The notes under the pieces: generated by a model
What the model was told of the DNA's origin: nothing
Databases searched by the model: none
The model's input: the letters and a program-made list of their open reading frames with translations, nothing else
Position numbers and translations under genes: made by a program
Shown here: positions 44,877 through 51,592 of the stretch, in pieces
How positions within the stretch are numbered: the first letter of the stretch is position 1
Layout of the letters: every line of letters begins with the position of its first letter
Origin: JBBSBL01 sp046330255
Lineage (GTDB): Bacteria > Actinomycetota > Thermoleophilia > Solirubrobacterales > Solirubrobacteraceae
Assembly (NCBI GenBank): GCA_046330255.1
Contig: JAXLTC010000001.1
Span: 1,240,001 to 1,304,000 of the forward strand
Direction: 5' to 3'
DNA: 64,000 nucleotides

Positions 44877-46301
44877 TCAGCCGCCGAGCCGCGCCCGCTT
44901 CGCCAGCCCGACCGCGTACTCGATCCAGAACTCGCCGGTGGGGGCGCCCCCGTTGCAGGCCCCGGCCGAGCGGCCCGGGTTGCCGATCCACATGTAGGCG
45001 TCGACGAGCCTGTGGCCCGTGCGGGTGGTCGGGCGGTGGCCGAGCCCGCGCCCGGGCGGGTTGCACCAGACCTCGTTCCCGTCGCGCACGACGTTGCGCG
45101 GCACGAGCGGACCGCGGCCGTTGACGGCCGTGTTCACGACGAAGTGCTTGCCGCCCAGGTGGCGCGAGAGCCTGCTGCCCCAGCGGATCTCGGCCGAGAG
45201 CCAGTCGGCGTGGGTGCCGTTGACGAAGAAGCCGTCGGCGCGCGAGATGCCGGCGGCGCGCAGGATCCGGACGGCGGTGCCGGCCGAGATCGGACCGTTC
45301 CCGGCAGCGGCGTCGACGTACACGCTGGTGTGCCGCCCGCGCTTGAGCGCCCGGATCGCGTGACGCAGCTCGCCGGCGCGCACCGCCTGCCCGCGGCGGC
45401 TGAGGCAGTGCGCGGTCATCAGCGCGTCGATCTCCACGAAGACGACCGCATCGCCGCCGCCGATCCCGCGCGCGAGCGCCTCGTACCAGCGCGCCACCGA
45501 ACGGGCCTCCCGGCGTGAGTCGGAGCGTCCGCCGCAACCGGACTTGTGGTTCAGGCGATAGGTCGCCATTGCCAGGGTCCGCCCGGGCGAGTCGGACTGC
45601 ACGCGTTCCAGCAGCGCCCTCAGCTCGCCCTGCGGGTCGTCGGTCCAGTCGCCGAAGCGCTTGGTCTCGGGCTGGTCGGCGATCAGCCGCAGCCAGTGCT
45701 TCGTGCTCCCACGGGCGCTCCGGTAGGCCCGCTGCGCGAGGCCCCACTCGTCGTCGATGAAGAAGCGGGCGCCCCACAGGCGGTTGCCGCCGCGGCCGCG
45801 GGTCACCTTCTTCACGGGCGGCGGCTTCTCAGGTTCCTCCTCGCGGGCCAATGCGGGAACCCGCACCACGCGGCGGGCGCGCGCGACGACGCTGGCGTCC
45901 CCGTTGAGGTCCCGCACTCCGAGCTCGGCGCAGACGGTGACGACCGTGGCGCGCGCGCCACGCGGGATGGTGTCGATATCGAGGACGAAGTCCTCCGAGG
46001 CCTGGTCGGTCGTGGCGGCGCTGGAGAGGCTGGGCGCGCAGCTGACGTCGCCGCTCGAGATCGTCCCCGAGACGTACCCGTAGCCCAAGGGGTCGCCGGT
46101 GTCGGGGTCCACCGCCGGCGGGTCCAGGTAGCCGCTCGCGGTGACCGAGTAGCTCTTGGAGCTGAAGGCCGTGACCGTGATCTCCAGCGAGGAGGCCGAC
46201 GCGCTTCCGGTCAGCATCGCGAGACCCGAGAGGGTCGATGCGAGAAGGACGCCGAAGCGCCCGAGCCTGCCGGCGGCGGCGGCCAGCACGAAGACGAACA
46301 T
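44877..46301 (-). CDS. Secreted GH6-family protein (cellulase-like)
   Basis: A 474-residue exported protein (signal peptide about 1-36, ending GSASA). Residues 37-150 are a secreted N-terminal domain with paired Cys, then a basic linker (KKVTRGRGGNRLW). The rest is GH6: VFVEIDALMTAHCL keeps the catalytic-acid Asp of the usual EPDSL motif, VYVDAAAGNGP follows, and the end WCNPPGRGLGHRPTT...HRLVDAYMWIGNPGRSAG is highly characteristic. The helper Asp of the canonical RDC motif seems replaced (HKSGCGG), so activity may be altered. It probably acts on beta-1,4-glucan outside the cell. It converges with the kgd gene. Confidence 0.8.
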   Translation of the reverse strand: MFVFVLAAAAGRLGRFGVLLASTLSGLAMLTGSASASSLEITVTAFSSKSYSVTASGYLDPPAVDPDTGDPLGYGYVSGTISSGDVSCAPSLSSAATTDQASEDFVLDIDTIPRGARATVVTVCAELGVRDLNGDASVVARARRVVRVPALAREEEPEKPPPVKKVTRGRGGNRLWGARFFIDDEWGLAQRAYRSARGSTKHWLRLIADQPETKRFGDWTDDPQGELRALLERVQSDSPGRTLAMATYRLNHKSGCGGRSDSRREARSVARWYEALARGIGGGDAVVFVEIDALMTAHCLSRRGQAVRAGELRHAIRALKRGRHTSVYVDAAAGNGPISAGTAVRILRAAGISRADGFFVNGTHADWLSAEIRWGSRLSRHLGGKHFVVNTAVNGRGPLVPRNVVRDGNEVWCNPPGRGLGHRPTTRTGHRLVDAYMWIGNPGRSAGACNGGAPTGEFWIEYAVGLAKRARLGG

Positions 46302-46352
46302 ACGCCCGGGCGGCGAGGGCAGTCAACCCCCGGCCCGACCTATGCTCGCGCC

Positions 46353-46634
46353 GTGGACCTGACGAGCCCGCGCGCACGGCGCATCCTTGAGCGCGTCCGC
46401 TCGACGCCGCCGGGCTTCGTGCGCACCTACGGAGACGTCTCGCCAGGCGCCCCGCGGCTCGCGGGCGCGGTGCTGGGCGCGGCGAGCGATCCGACGCTCC
46501 CGTGGCACCGCATCGTGCGGGCGGACGGCACGCTGGCGGCCGGCGAGCGCCAGCGGCGGCGGCTGGACTCGGAGGGTGTCCCATTCACGCCCGGCGGCCG
46601 AGTCGACCTCGCGGTCGCGCGCCTGCGCGACTGA
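46353..46634 (+). CDS. Alkyltransferase-like DNA-binding protein (ATL)
   Basis: A 93-residue protein equal to the C-terminal domain of O6-alkylguanine alkyltransferase, but with PWHR (50-53) in place of the methyl-accepting PCHR. That substitution defines alkyltransferase-like proteins, which bind alkylated guanine and flag it for nucleotide excision repair instead of repairing it. The helix-turn-helix region GFVRTYGDVSPGAPRLAGAV is present. The GTG start follows TATGCT by 6 nt. Confidence 0.88.
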   Translation: MDLTSPRARRILERVRSTPPGFVRTYGDVSPGAPRLAGAVLGAASDPTLPWHRIVRADGTLAAGERQRRRLDSEGVPFTPGGRVDLAVARLRD

Positions 46635-46653
46635 CGCGCGATCATCCAATGTC

Positions 46654-47073
46654 ATGTGGCTGTCCCGCGAGATCGCGCTCGATCCCCGCCCCCGCGGCTT
46701 CCACCTCGTGACCGGCGAGGTCGTCGCCGCGCTGCCGGAGCTGCGCGAGCTCGGCGCCGGGCTGCTGAGCGTCTTCGTCCGCCACACCTCGGCCGCGGTC
46801 ACGCTGAACGAGAACGCCAGCCCGGACGTGCGCCGCGACTTCGCCACGTGGTTCGACCGGGCGGTTCCCGACGGCGCGCCGTACTGGACCCACACGCTGG
46901 AGGGCGACGACGACATGCCGGCGCACGTCAAAGCGTCGCTGCTCGGGCAGTCCCTGGTCATCCCCGTCGCGCGCGGCCGCCTGGCGCTGGGGACCTGGCA
47001 GGGCATCTACCTCTGCGAGCTGCGCGACCGCGGCGGCCCGCGCTCGCTCGTGCTGACGCTGACGGGCGCCTAG
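46654..47073 (+). CDS. YjbQ-family (UPF0047) protein
   Basis: A 139-residue protein of the YjbQ/UPF0047 family: LLSVFVRHTSAAVTLNEN, then HVKASLLGQSLVIPV and LALGTWQGIYLCELR. These carry the conserved His and Glu pocket. Some members have weak thiamine-phosphate synthase activity; the physiological role is uncertain. It starts 19 nt after the ATL gene and is probably in the same transcript. Confidence 0.9.
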   Translation: MWLSREIALDPRPRGFHLVTGEVVAALPELRELGAGLLSVFVRHTSAAVTLNENASPDVRRDFATWFDRAVPDGAPYWTHTLEGDDDMPAHVKASLLGQSLVIPVARGRLALGTWQGIYLCELRDRGGPRSLVLTLTGA

Positions 47074-47138
47074 CCGGCGGCCCTGCCCGGGGCCCGGGCT
47101 CCGTTCCGGCGCCCGGGTTCGCTCGGGCACTGCGGGTT

Positions 47139-47272
47139 GCCTGTCACGTGGTGAACTGCGGCAGGGAAGGAGGTGTTTCGCGGTCGTGGAGGGCGGGCTG
47201 TTCGCGGGAGCGCGGCGCCGGGTCCATCGTCCTGGGTAGGGGGCGAATACGACCCCCAGGGCAGGAGCATGA
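47139..47272 (-). repeat. Intergenic hairpin repeat, copy B
   Basis: On the minus strand it reads CATGCTCCTGCCCTGGGGGT, CGTATTCGCCCCCTACCCAG, then GACGATGGACC with GGCGCCGCGCTC, and ends CCGCAGTTCACCACGTGACA plus GGC. The stem is GGGGG (47239-47243) with CCCCC (47253-47257) around a 9-nt loop. Similarity to copy A extends over the whole element, about 110-130 bp. It lies between the converging YjbQ and enoyl-CoA hydratase genes. Confidence 0.6.
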
Positions 47273-47340
47273 ATCCCGCGAGGCCCCCTTCGCGCCGGAG
47301 CGGGCTCTTTCGTTGCCGCCGTTCCCGCGAGCAGGACGGC

Positions 47341-48111
47341 TCAGCGGCCCTGCCAGACGGGGTCGCGCTTCTCGGCGAACGCCCTCGCGCCCTCCTGCGC
47401 GTCCTGGGAGCCGAACACCGGGCCGACGATCTCGCCCTGGCGCTCCCACGCCTCCGCCTCGGTCCAGTCGAGCGTGGCGGCGATCACCCGCTTGGAGGCG
47501 TCGATCGCGAGCGGCCCGTTGGGCGCGACGCGCCCGGCGAGCTCGAGCGCGGCCTCGACGGCGCCGCCCGGCTCGGCCAGGCGGTTCACCAGCCCGATCT
47601 CGGCCGCCCGCTCGGCGGTGATCGGGTCCCCGGTGAGCGCCATCTCCATCGCGACGTGGTAGGGGATGCGCTTGGGCAGCCGGATCAGCGCGCCCGCGCC
47701 CGCGGCGAGGCCGCGCTTGACCTCCGGAATGCCGAGCTTCGCGCCCCGCGCGGCGACGACCAGGTCGCAGGAGAGCGCGACCTCGAGCCCGCCCGCCACC
47801 GCGAAGCCCTCGACCGCGGCGATCAGCGGCTTGCGCGAGGCGCGCTGGGTGATCCCGGCGAAGCCGCGCCCCTCGACGTACGGGCTCTCGCCGGCTACGA
47901 ACGCCTTCAGGTCCATGCCGGCGCAGAAGCCGGCGCCGGCGCCGGTGACGACGCCGAGCACGAGGTCGTCGGCGCCGTCGAGCTCGTCGAGCGCGGCGCC
48001 GATGCCGGCCGCGAGCGCGGCGTTGACCGCGTTGCGCTGGTCGGGGCGGTTGAGGGTGATGAGCAGGACGCGGTCGCGGTGCTCGGTGAGGACGGCTGGT
48101 TCGTCGGTCAT
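47341..48111 (-). CDS. Enoyl-CoA hydratase/isomerase-family protein
   Basis: A 256-residue crotonase-fold enzyme. Oxyanion-hole segments are GAGAGFCAGMDLKAF and VEGFAVAGGLEVALSCDLVV. The usual first catalytic Glu position reads AKLGIPEVKRGLAAGAGALI, so a Glu is present there. It would act on an acyl-CoA; the exact step is open. TATCGT lies 8 nt before ATG 48111, with no ribosome-binding site. Confidence 0.88.
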   Translation of the reverse strand: MTDEPAVLTEHRDRVLLITLNRPDQRNAVNAALAAGIGAALDELDGADDLVLGVVTGAGAGFCAGMDLKAFVAGESPYVEGRGFAGITQRASRKPLIAAVEGFAVAGGLEVALSCDLVVAARGAKLGIPEVKRGLAAGAGALIRLPKRIPYHVAMEMALTGDPITAERAAEIGLVNRLAEPGGAVEAALELAGRVAPNGPLAIDASKRVIAATLDWTEAEAWERQGEIVGPVFGSQDAQEGARAFAEKRDPVWQGR

Positions 48112-48180
48112 GGCGCGTGACGATATTGGCGGCGCGGCGCCGGCGTCCCGCGGCCATCCGCGCGCAAGGTGTAACACCTC

Positions 48181-48209
48181 TTGTGCGACACTCGTCGCGT
48201 GCCTACGAT
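48181..48209 (+). promoter_or_regulatory. Promoter of VapBC-like pair
   Basis: TTGTGC (48181-48186) and TACGAT (48204-48209) are spaced exactly 17 bp. Transcription would start near 48216, at or next to the ATG at 48217, so the antitoxin message is probably leaderless. The GGAGG between the hexamer and ATG is too close (1 nt) to work as a ribosome-binding site. Confidence 0.5.
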
Positions 48210-48216
48210 CGGAGGC

Positions 48217-48543
48217 ATGCCGACCAAGCACCCCCGCATCGCGGTCACCTGCGACCCGGAGCTGGAGCGGGCGCTGGCCCGCTCCAGCCGCTCGCTTCCG
48301 CCACAGGCCCGGCGCTCCCGCGCGGCACAGGTGCGCGCGCTCGCGCTGATCGGCGCCGCGCACGTCCGCGACCCCGAGCCGGAGATCGAGGACGACGGGG
48401 AGTGGCTGCGCCGCGTGCACGGGGCCCGGCCCGCGCGCGGGGACCTCCGGACGTTCCTGGACGCGCTCGACCTCGGTCCCGTGGACCCCGACGACCCCTA
48501 CGCCGGCCAGCGCGCGGTGCAGTGGGCGAAGGGAGATCGGTGA
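48217..48543 (+). CDS. Putative VapB-like antitoxin
   Basis: A 108-residue protein directly upstream of a PIN toxin. The opening HPRIAVTCDPELERALARSS resembles the ribbon-helix-helix start of many VapB-type antitoxins (short beta strand then helix). RAAQVRALALIGAAH would be the second helix, with an acidic C-terminal tail (EPEIEDDGEW) of the kind that inserts into the toxin. Its stop overlaps the toxin start as TGATG. Family membership is inferred from position and pattern. Confidence 0.7.
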   Translation: MPTKHPRIAVTCDPELERALARSSRSLPPQARRSRAAQVRALALIGAAHVRDPEPEIEDDGEWLRRVHGARPARGDLRTFLDALDLGPVDPDDPYAGQRAVQWAKGDR

Positions 48544-48929
48544 TGGTCTACCTGGACGCGTCGGCGCTCGTGAAGCTCTTTCGCGCCGAGCCTGAGAGCG
48601 CGGCCCTGCGGCGATACCTGGCCGCCGGCACGGGCCTCGGGTCGGCCGAGATCCTTCACGTCGAGGCGGTGTGCGTCGCCCGGCGCCTTGGCGCCCGCTT
48701 CCTCGCCGGCGCCCACGCCGCGCTGGTGCGCGTGGACCTGATCCCGTTCTCCGCCCACGTCCGGGACCTGGCTACCGCGCCGCACCGTCCCGGCCTCGCC
48801 GCCCTCGACGCCATCCACCTCGGAACCGCGCTGAGCATCCGCGAGCGGCTCGACGCGCTCGTCACCTACGACCGCTCGCTGGCGCAGGCCGCCACGGCGC
48901 ACGGGCTCCCGGTCGCGGCCCCGGCCTGA
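48543..48929 (+). CDS. vapC: PIN-domain ribonuclease toxin (VapC-like)
   Basis: A 128-residue PIN protein with the acidic metal-binding set of VapC toxins: Asp5 (MVYLDASALVKLF), Glu36 or Glu41 (SAEILHVEAV), Asp89 (LAALDAIHLGTAL) and Asp110 (LVTYDRSLAQAA). VapC toxins cleave tRNA or rRNA and are held by the cognate antitoxin. The start codon overlaps the antitoxin stop by one base (TGATG), a coupled arrangement. Confidence 0.88.
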   Translation: MVYLDASALVKLFRAEPESAALRRYLAAGTGLGSAEILHVEAVCVARRLGARFLAGAHAALVRVDLIPFSAHVRDLATAPHRPGLAALDAIHLGTALSIRERLDALVTYDRSLAQAATAHGLPVAAPA

Positions 48930-48941
48930 CCCACCCGCCGC

Positions 48942-49625
48942 TCAGCCCGCGAACAACGTGAGGTCCGGCTCGCGCTCGCCGCGCACGACCGCGAGGTCGA
49001 CCTCCGCGCACGCGATCCCGCGCGACTCGGCGAGCACGCGCGCCTGCGGCTTGATCGCCTGCGCCGCCAGCACGCCCTGACATTCGCCCATCGCCGGGTC
49101 GAGGCGGATGCGCTCCAGGTAGCGGCTGAGCTGCTCGACGGCGTCGATCGTGCCCACGCGCTTGATCTCCACGGCCACCCAGCCGTCCTCGCCGTCGCGG
49201 CACATGAGATCGACCGGGCCGATGTCCGTGCCCCACTCCCGGCGCACGAGGCGCAGACCCTCGCCGCACCACTGCGGCGACTCGGCGAGCGCCTCCTGCA
49301 GGTCGCGCTCGACGCCGTCCTTCTGGAGCGCGGCCGCCTCCCCCATGTCGTGATCGACGTCGGAGAGCACCTCGGCGATGTCGATCTCGAGACGGTCCTC
49401 GCTCGAGCCCGCGTGCTTGCGCACGACGATGCGGCTCGGCGGCTCCCCCTCCTCCTCGATCACCGTCGGCGGGGTCATCCAGTTCTGCGGCTTGTAGCCG
49501 CCGGTGTCCGCGTGGACCATCACCGAGCCGTCGGACTTGAGCATCAGCAGCCGCAGCGCCATCGGCAGCCGGGCATCCAGCCGACCCGAGTAGCGGACCT
49601 CGCAGCGGGCGACGATCAGGCGCAT
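48942..49625 (-). CDS. nucS: Mismatch-specific endonuclease NucS/EndoMS
   Basis: A 227-residue NucS, the enzyme of MutS/MutL-independent mismatch repair in actinobacteria and archaea. The N-terminal DNA-binding domain (MRLIVARCEVRYSGRLDARL) is followed by a RecB-like nuclease core: Asp139 (GPVDLMCRD), then Glu153 and Lys155 (VAVEIKRVGTIDAVEQLSRY). The C-terminal DLTLF is a plausible beta-clamp-binding motif. ATG 49625 is only 3 nt downstream of the PP2C gene stop, so nucS is probably read from the accessory operon's transcript. Confidence 0.93.
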   Translation of the reverse strand: MRLIVARCEVRYSGRLDARLPMALRLLMLKSDGSVMVHADTGGYKPQNWMTPPTVIEEEGEPPSRIVVRKHAGSSEDRLEIDIAEVLSDVDHDMGEAAALQKDGVERDLQEALAESPQWCGEGLRLVRREWGTDIGPVDLMCRDGEDGWVAVEIKRVGTIDAVEQLSRYLERIRLDPAMGECQGVLAAQAIKPQARVLAESRGIACAEVDLAVVRGEREPDLTLFAG

Positions 49626-49628
49626 CGT

Positions 49629-50471
49629 CTACTCGATCAAGATCGCCGTCGCGTCATCATATGCGCTGATGCGAACAAAGCCACCGGCGTCCATAGGTGC
49701 AGCCTCGAGTGATCGCAACTCCCCCAACATCGCGTACGCCCCGAGTGTCTGCACCCCCGACATCAATTCAGTCCACGAATACCGTCTGCTCTCGCAGGCC
49801 AGCCGCGCATAACCGTCTGAGCAGATCAGCACTCCTTCCCCCGCCCCACGCTTGATTGTGCCCGTGACCGCGTAGTCAGCCGACCGTGGATCCGGGCTCA
49901 GCACCCAGTACGCACCGCTGACACCGGCTCGATTCATTCGTGACCGCCTCTGCTCGCGCAGCATCGGCCGAATCCCTTCCGCTGCCTCTCTCAGCGTACT
50001 GCCGCGTTTGAGATGCAGCTCGATTGCCTCATCCGCCTCTCTCGAAATCGCATCCATGCGCGTATCTCGTACTGTCGAGGGCTCAGGCGAGTCGACATGG
50101 ATGTACACGTCCGCCAAGCACGCGTACTCTATGATGTCACCACTGTCTCGCACCAACCCGATCGCTGCGCCCGGTATGCTTCCGTCAGGCTCGATCTCGA
50201 ACGTTTCCACAGCGCCTGCCAAAACCGCAGTCAACGCGGGCGACGCGTCGCTAGCCTGAGTCGACCTCGCCGCTCGCGCTAACTGAGCACTCACGTGACG
50301 ACTGAACCTCCGTGCCACCGACTCGCCATCTGAGCGGGTGTCATCCAGCGGAGTGGCTCCATCGATCACCCAAGCATACTGTCCGCAAACGCCAAAGGTG
50401 TCCTCATTGGGCCGGCCCGGCGCGGGACTCGTCACCGCGTCCCGCACACACCACCATGTCATGCAGCGCAC
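49629..50471 (-). CDS. PP2C-type (PPM) serine/threonine phosphatase
   Basis: A 280-residue PP2C-fold phosphatase. The opening metal motif is NEDTFGV (Glu23, Asp24) with WVIDGAT (Asp37). GVLICSDGYARL and the closing DDATAILIE supply the remaining metal aspartates. There are no extra domains or membrane segments. ATG 50471 (or 50462) lies 4 nt after the stop of the TPR/TM gene, and the stop is 3 nt before nucS. Composition is poorer in GC than nucS, which suggests horizontal origin. Its target may be a phosphorylated partner in the same operon; no kinase is seen here. Confidence 0.85.
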   Translation of the reverse strand: MRCMTWWCVRDAVTSPAPGRPNEDTFGVCGQYAWVIDGATPLDDTRSDGESVARRFSRHVSAQLARAARSTQASDASPALTAVLAGAVETFEIEPDGSIPGAAIGLVRDSGDIIEYACLADVYIHVDSPEPSTVRDTRMDAISREADEAIELHLKRGSTLREAAEGIRPMLREQRRSRMNRAGVSGAYWVLSPDPRSADYAVTGTIKRGAGEGVLICSDGYARLACESRRYSWTELMSGVQTLGAYAMLGELRSLEAAPMDAGGFVRISAYDDATAILIE

Positions 50472-50475
50472 CTCG

Positions 50476-51588
50476 TCATGCTAGTACAACATGCGCTGCG
50501 AGACCAGCGAGCAACAGGCCCGCTGCGTAACTCGCCGCGGCGATGGACAGCTTGCGTACGTTGGCCTTGCCCGGTACGAGTGCGGCAAAGAGTATGATGA
50601 GCCACCCGAGCGGAAGTGCGAGCGTGAGTACCACCGCAGCGGCGGTCTCGGGCGAGAGGCCGCGGGCAGTGCCGGCCGCCCCGCCCACAACCACTAAGGC
50701 TACAATGCCTGCGAGGAGGGTCGCCACTTGTACCGTGCGTAACTCACTATCCTCTGTACGGCGGGTGAGTGATTCCAGGCGATCTCGTGCTTGCCTAAGC
50801 CGTCTCTCCAGGCCGATGCGCTCGCGAATTGCCGTATACTCAACCATGCGCACGCCAAAGTCCTGTCCAGCCTCTTCTAAGCTCATCGCCTTTCTAATGG
50901 ATTTGTAGGCGTCGCTTTCCCTTCCCGGAAGGAGAAGTAACAACCGCGCTTTGGTCGCGTGATACTTGGCGTAGTCGGGTCGGTCGACGATTGCTGCGCC
51001 AATTCTGTTGAGGGCCTTTCGAATCGCCTCCGCGCGGTCCGCATCCGGATCTTGGTGGGTGCCCAAGTCGAAGTCGGCTGCCTCGTACGTACTCGCTACC
51101 ACCTCGGCGTAGACATTCTGCGCCCCGGGGAGCGGCCCGCCATACGACCTCCGCTGCGCCCGTAGACTCTCGCTCATCGTCACCGCCCCCTCTGCTGCCT
51201 CCTCCGCCCGAGTGGTACCATCTTCCTGGGTGATCATGAGGCTCTGCGCTTCCAGCGTCCTGAGATAGGCTAGGGCGAATTCGTCCGCAGGCTGGTCCCG
51301 AATCTGGTCTGCACAGCTTCGAAGCTTCCCGACGACGTCGTTGAAGTCGTCGTAGTCCTTCTCTCGCCAATGCAGCGCGGCCGCCGTCCACAAGCACATG
51401 AACCGGTCCGCAGGCTCACCCTCGGCAGTCTCGGACAGCTCGCCTGCTGACAGCCCTGCCCTACGCGCAGCCGATACGGCCGCAACAGCGAACCCGAGGT
51501 CAATCAGTGAGGGGGCCACGTCCTCGTCCATTTGGTACGCATCGCGCCACCGCTGGAAGGTCGTCGCTTGCTTGTCGTGGGCAGTCAT
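50476..51588 (-). CDS. TPR / coiled-coil protein with three C-terminal membrane helices
   Basis: A 370-residue protein, no family recognised. Residues 1-215 are helical and TPR-like, ending in a unit RPDYAKYHATKARLLLLLPG. A coiled-coil stretch (about 240-270, ERRLRQARDRLESLTRRTED) leads into three membrane helices: VATLLAGIVALVVVGGAAG, VVLTLALPLGWLIILFAAL and LSIAAASYAAGLLLAGLAAH. The soluble part is predicted cytoplasmic. ATG 51588 follows GAGAAG and lies 4 nt after the upstream stop; earlier in-frame ATGs overlap the upstream gene. The middle position in the operon suggests a membrane-anchored partner or effector. Confidence 0.7.
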   Translation of the reverse strand: MTAHDKQATTFQRWRDAYQMDEDVAPSLIDLGFAVAAVSAARRAGLSAGELSETAEGEPADRFMCLWTAAALHWREKDYDDFNDVVGKLRSCADQIRDQPADEFALAYLRTLEAQSLMITQEDGTTRAEEAAEGAVTMSESLRAQRRSYGGPLPGAQNVYAEVVASTYEAADFDLGTHQDPDADRAEAIRKALNRIGAAIVDRPDYAKYHATKARLLLLLPGRESDAYKSIRKAMSLEEAGQDFGVRMVEYTAIRERIGLERRLRQARDRLESLTRRTEDSELRTVQVATLLAGIVALVVVGGAAGTARGLSPETAAAVVLTLALPLGWLIILFAALVPGKANVRKLSIAAASYAAGLLLAGLAAHVVLA

Positions 51589-51592
51589 CTTC

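Noticed and set aside
47070..47270. Small frame overlapping repeat copy B as a gene
   Set aside because: The similar peptides seen at the three repeat copies come from the conserved DNA hairpin; frame and start are not conserved.
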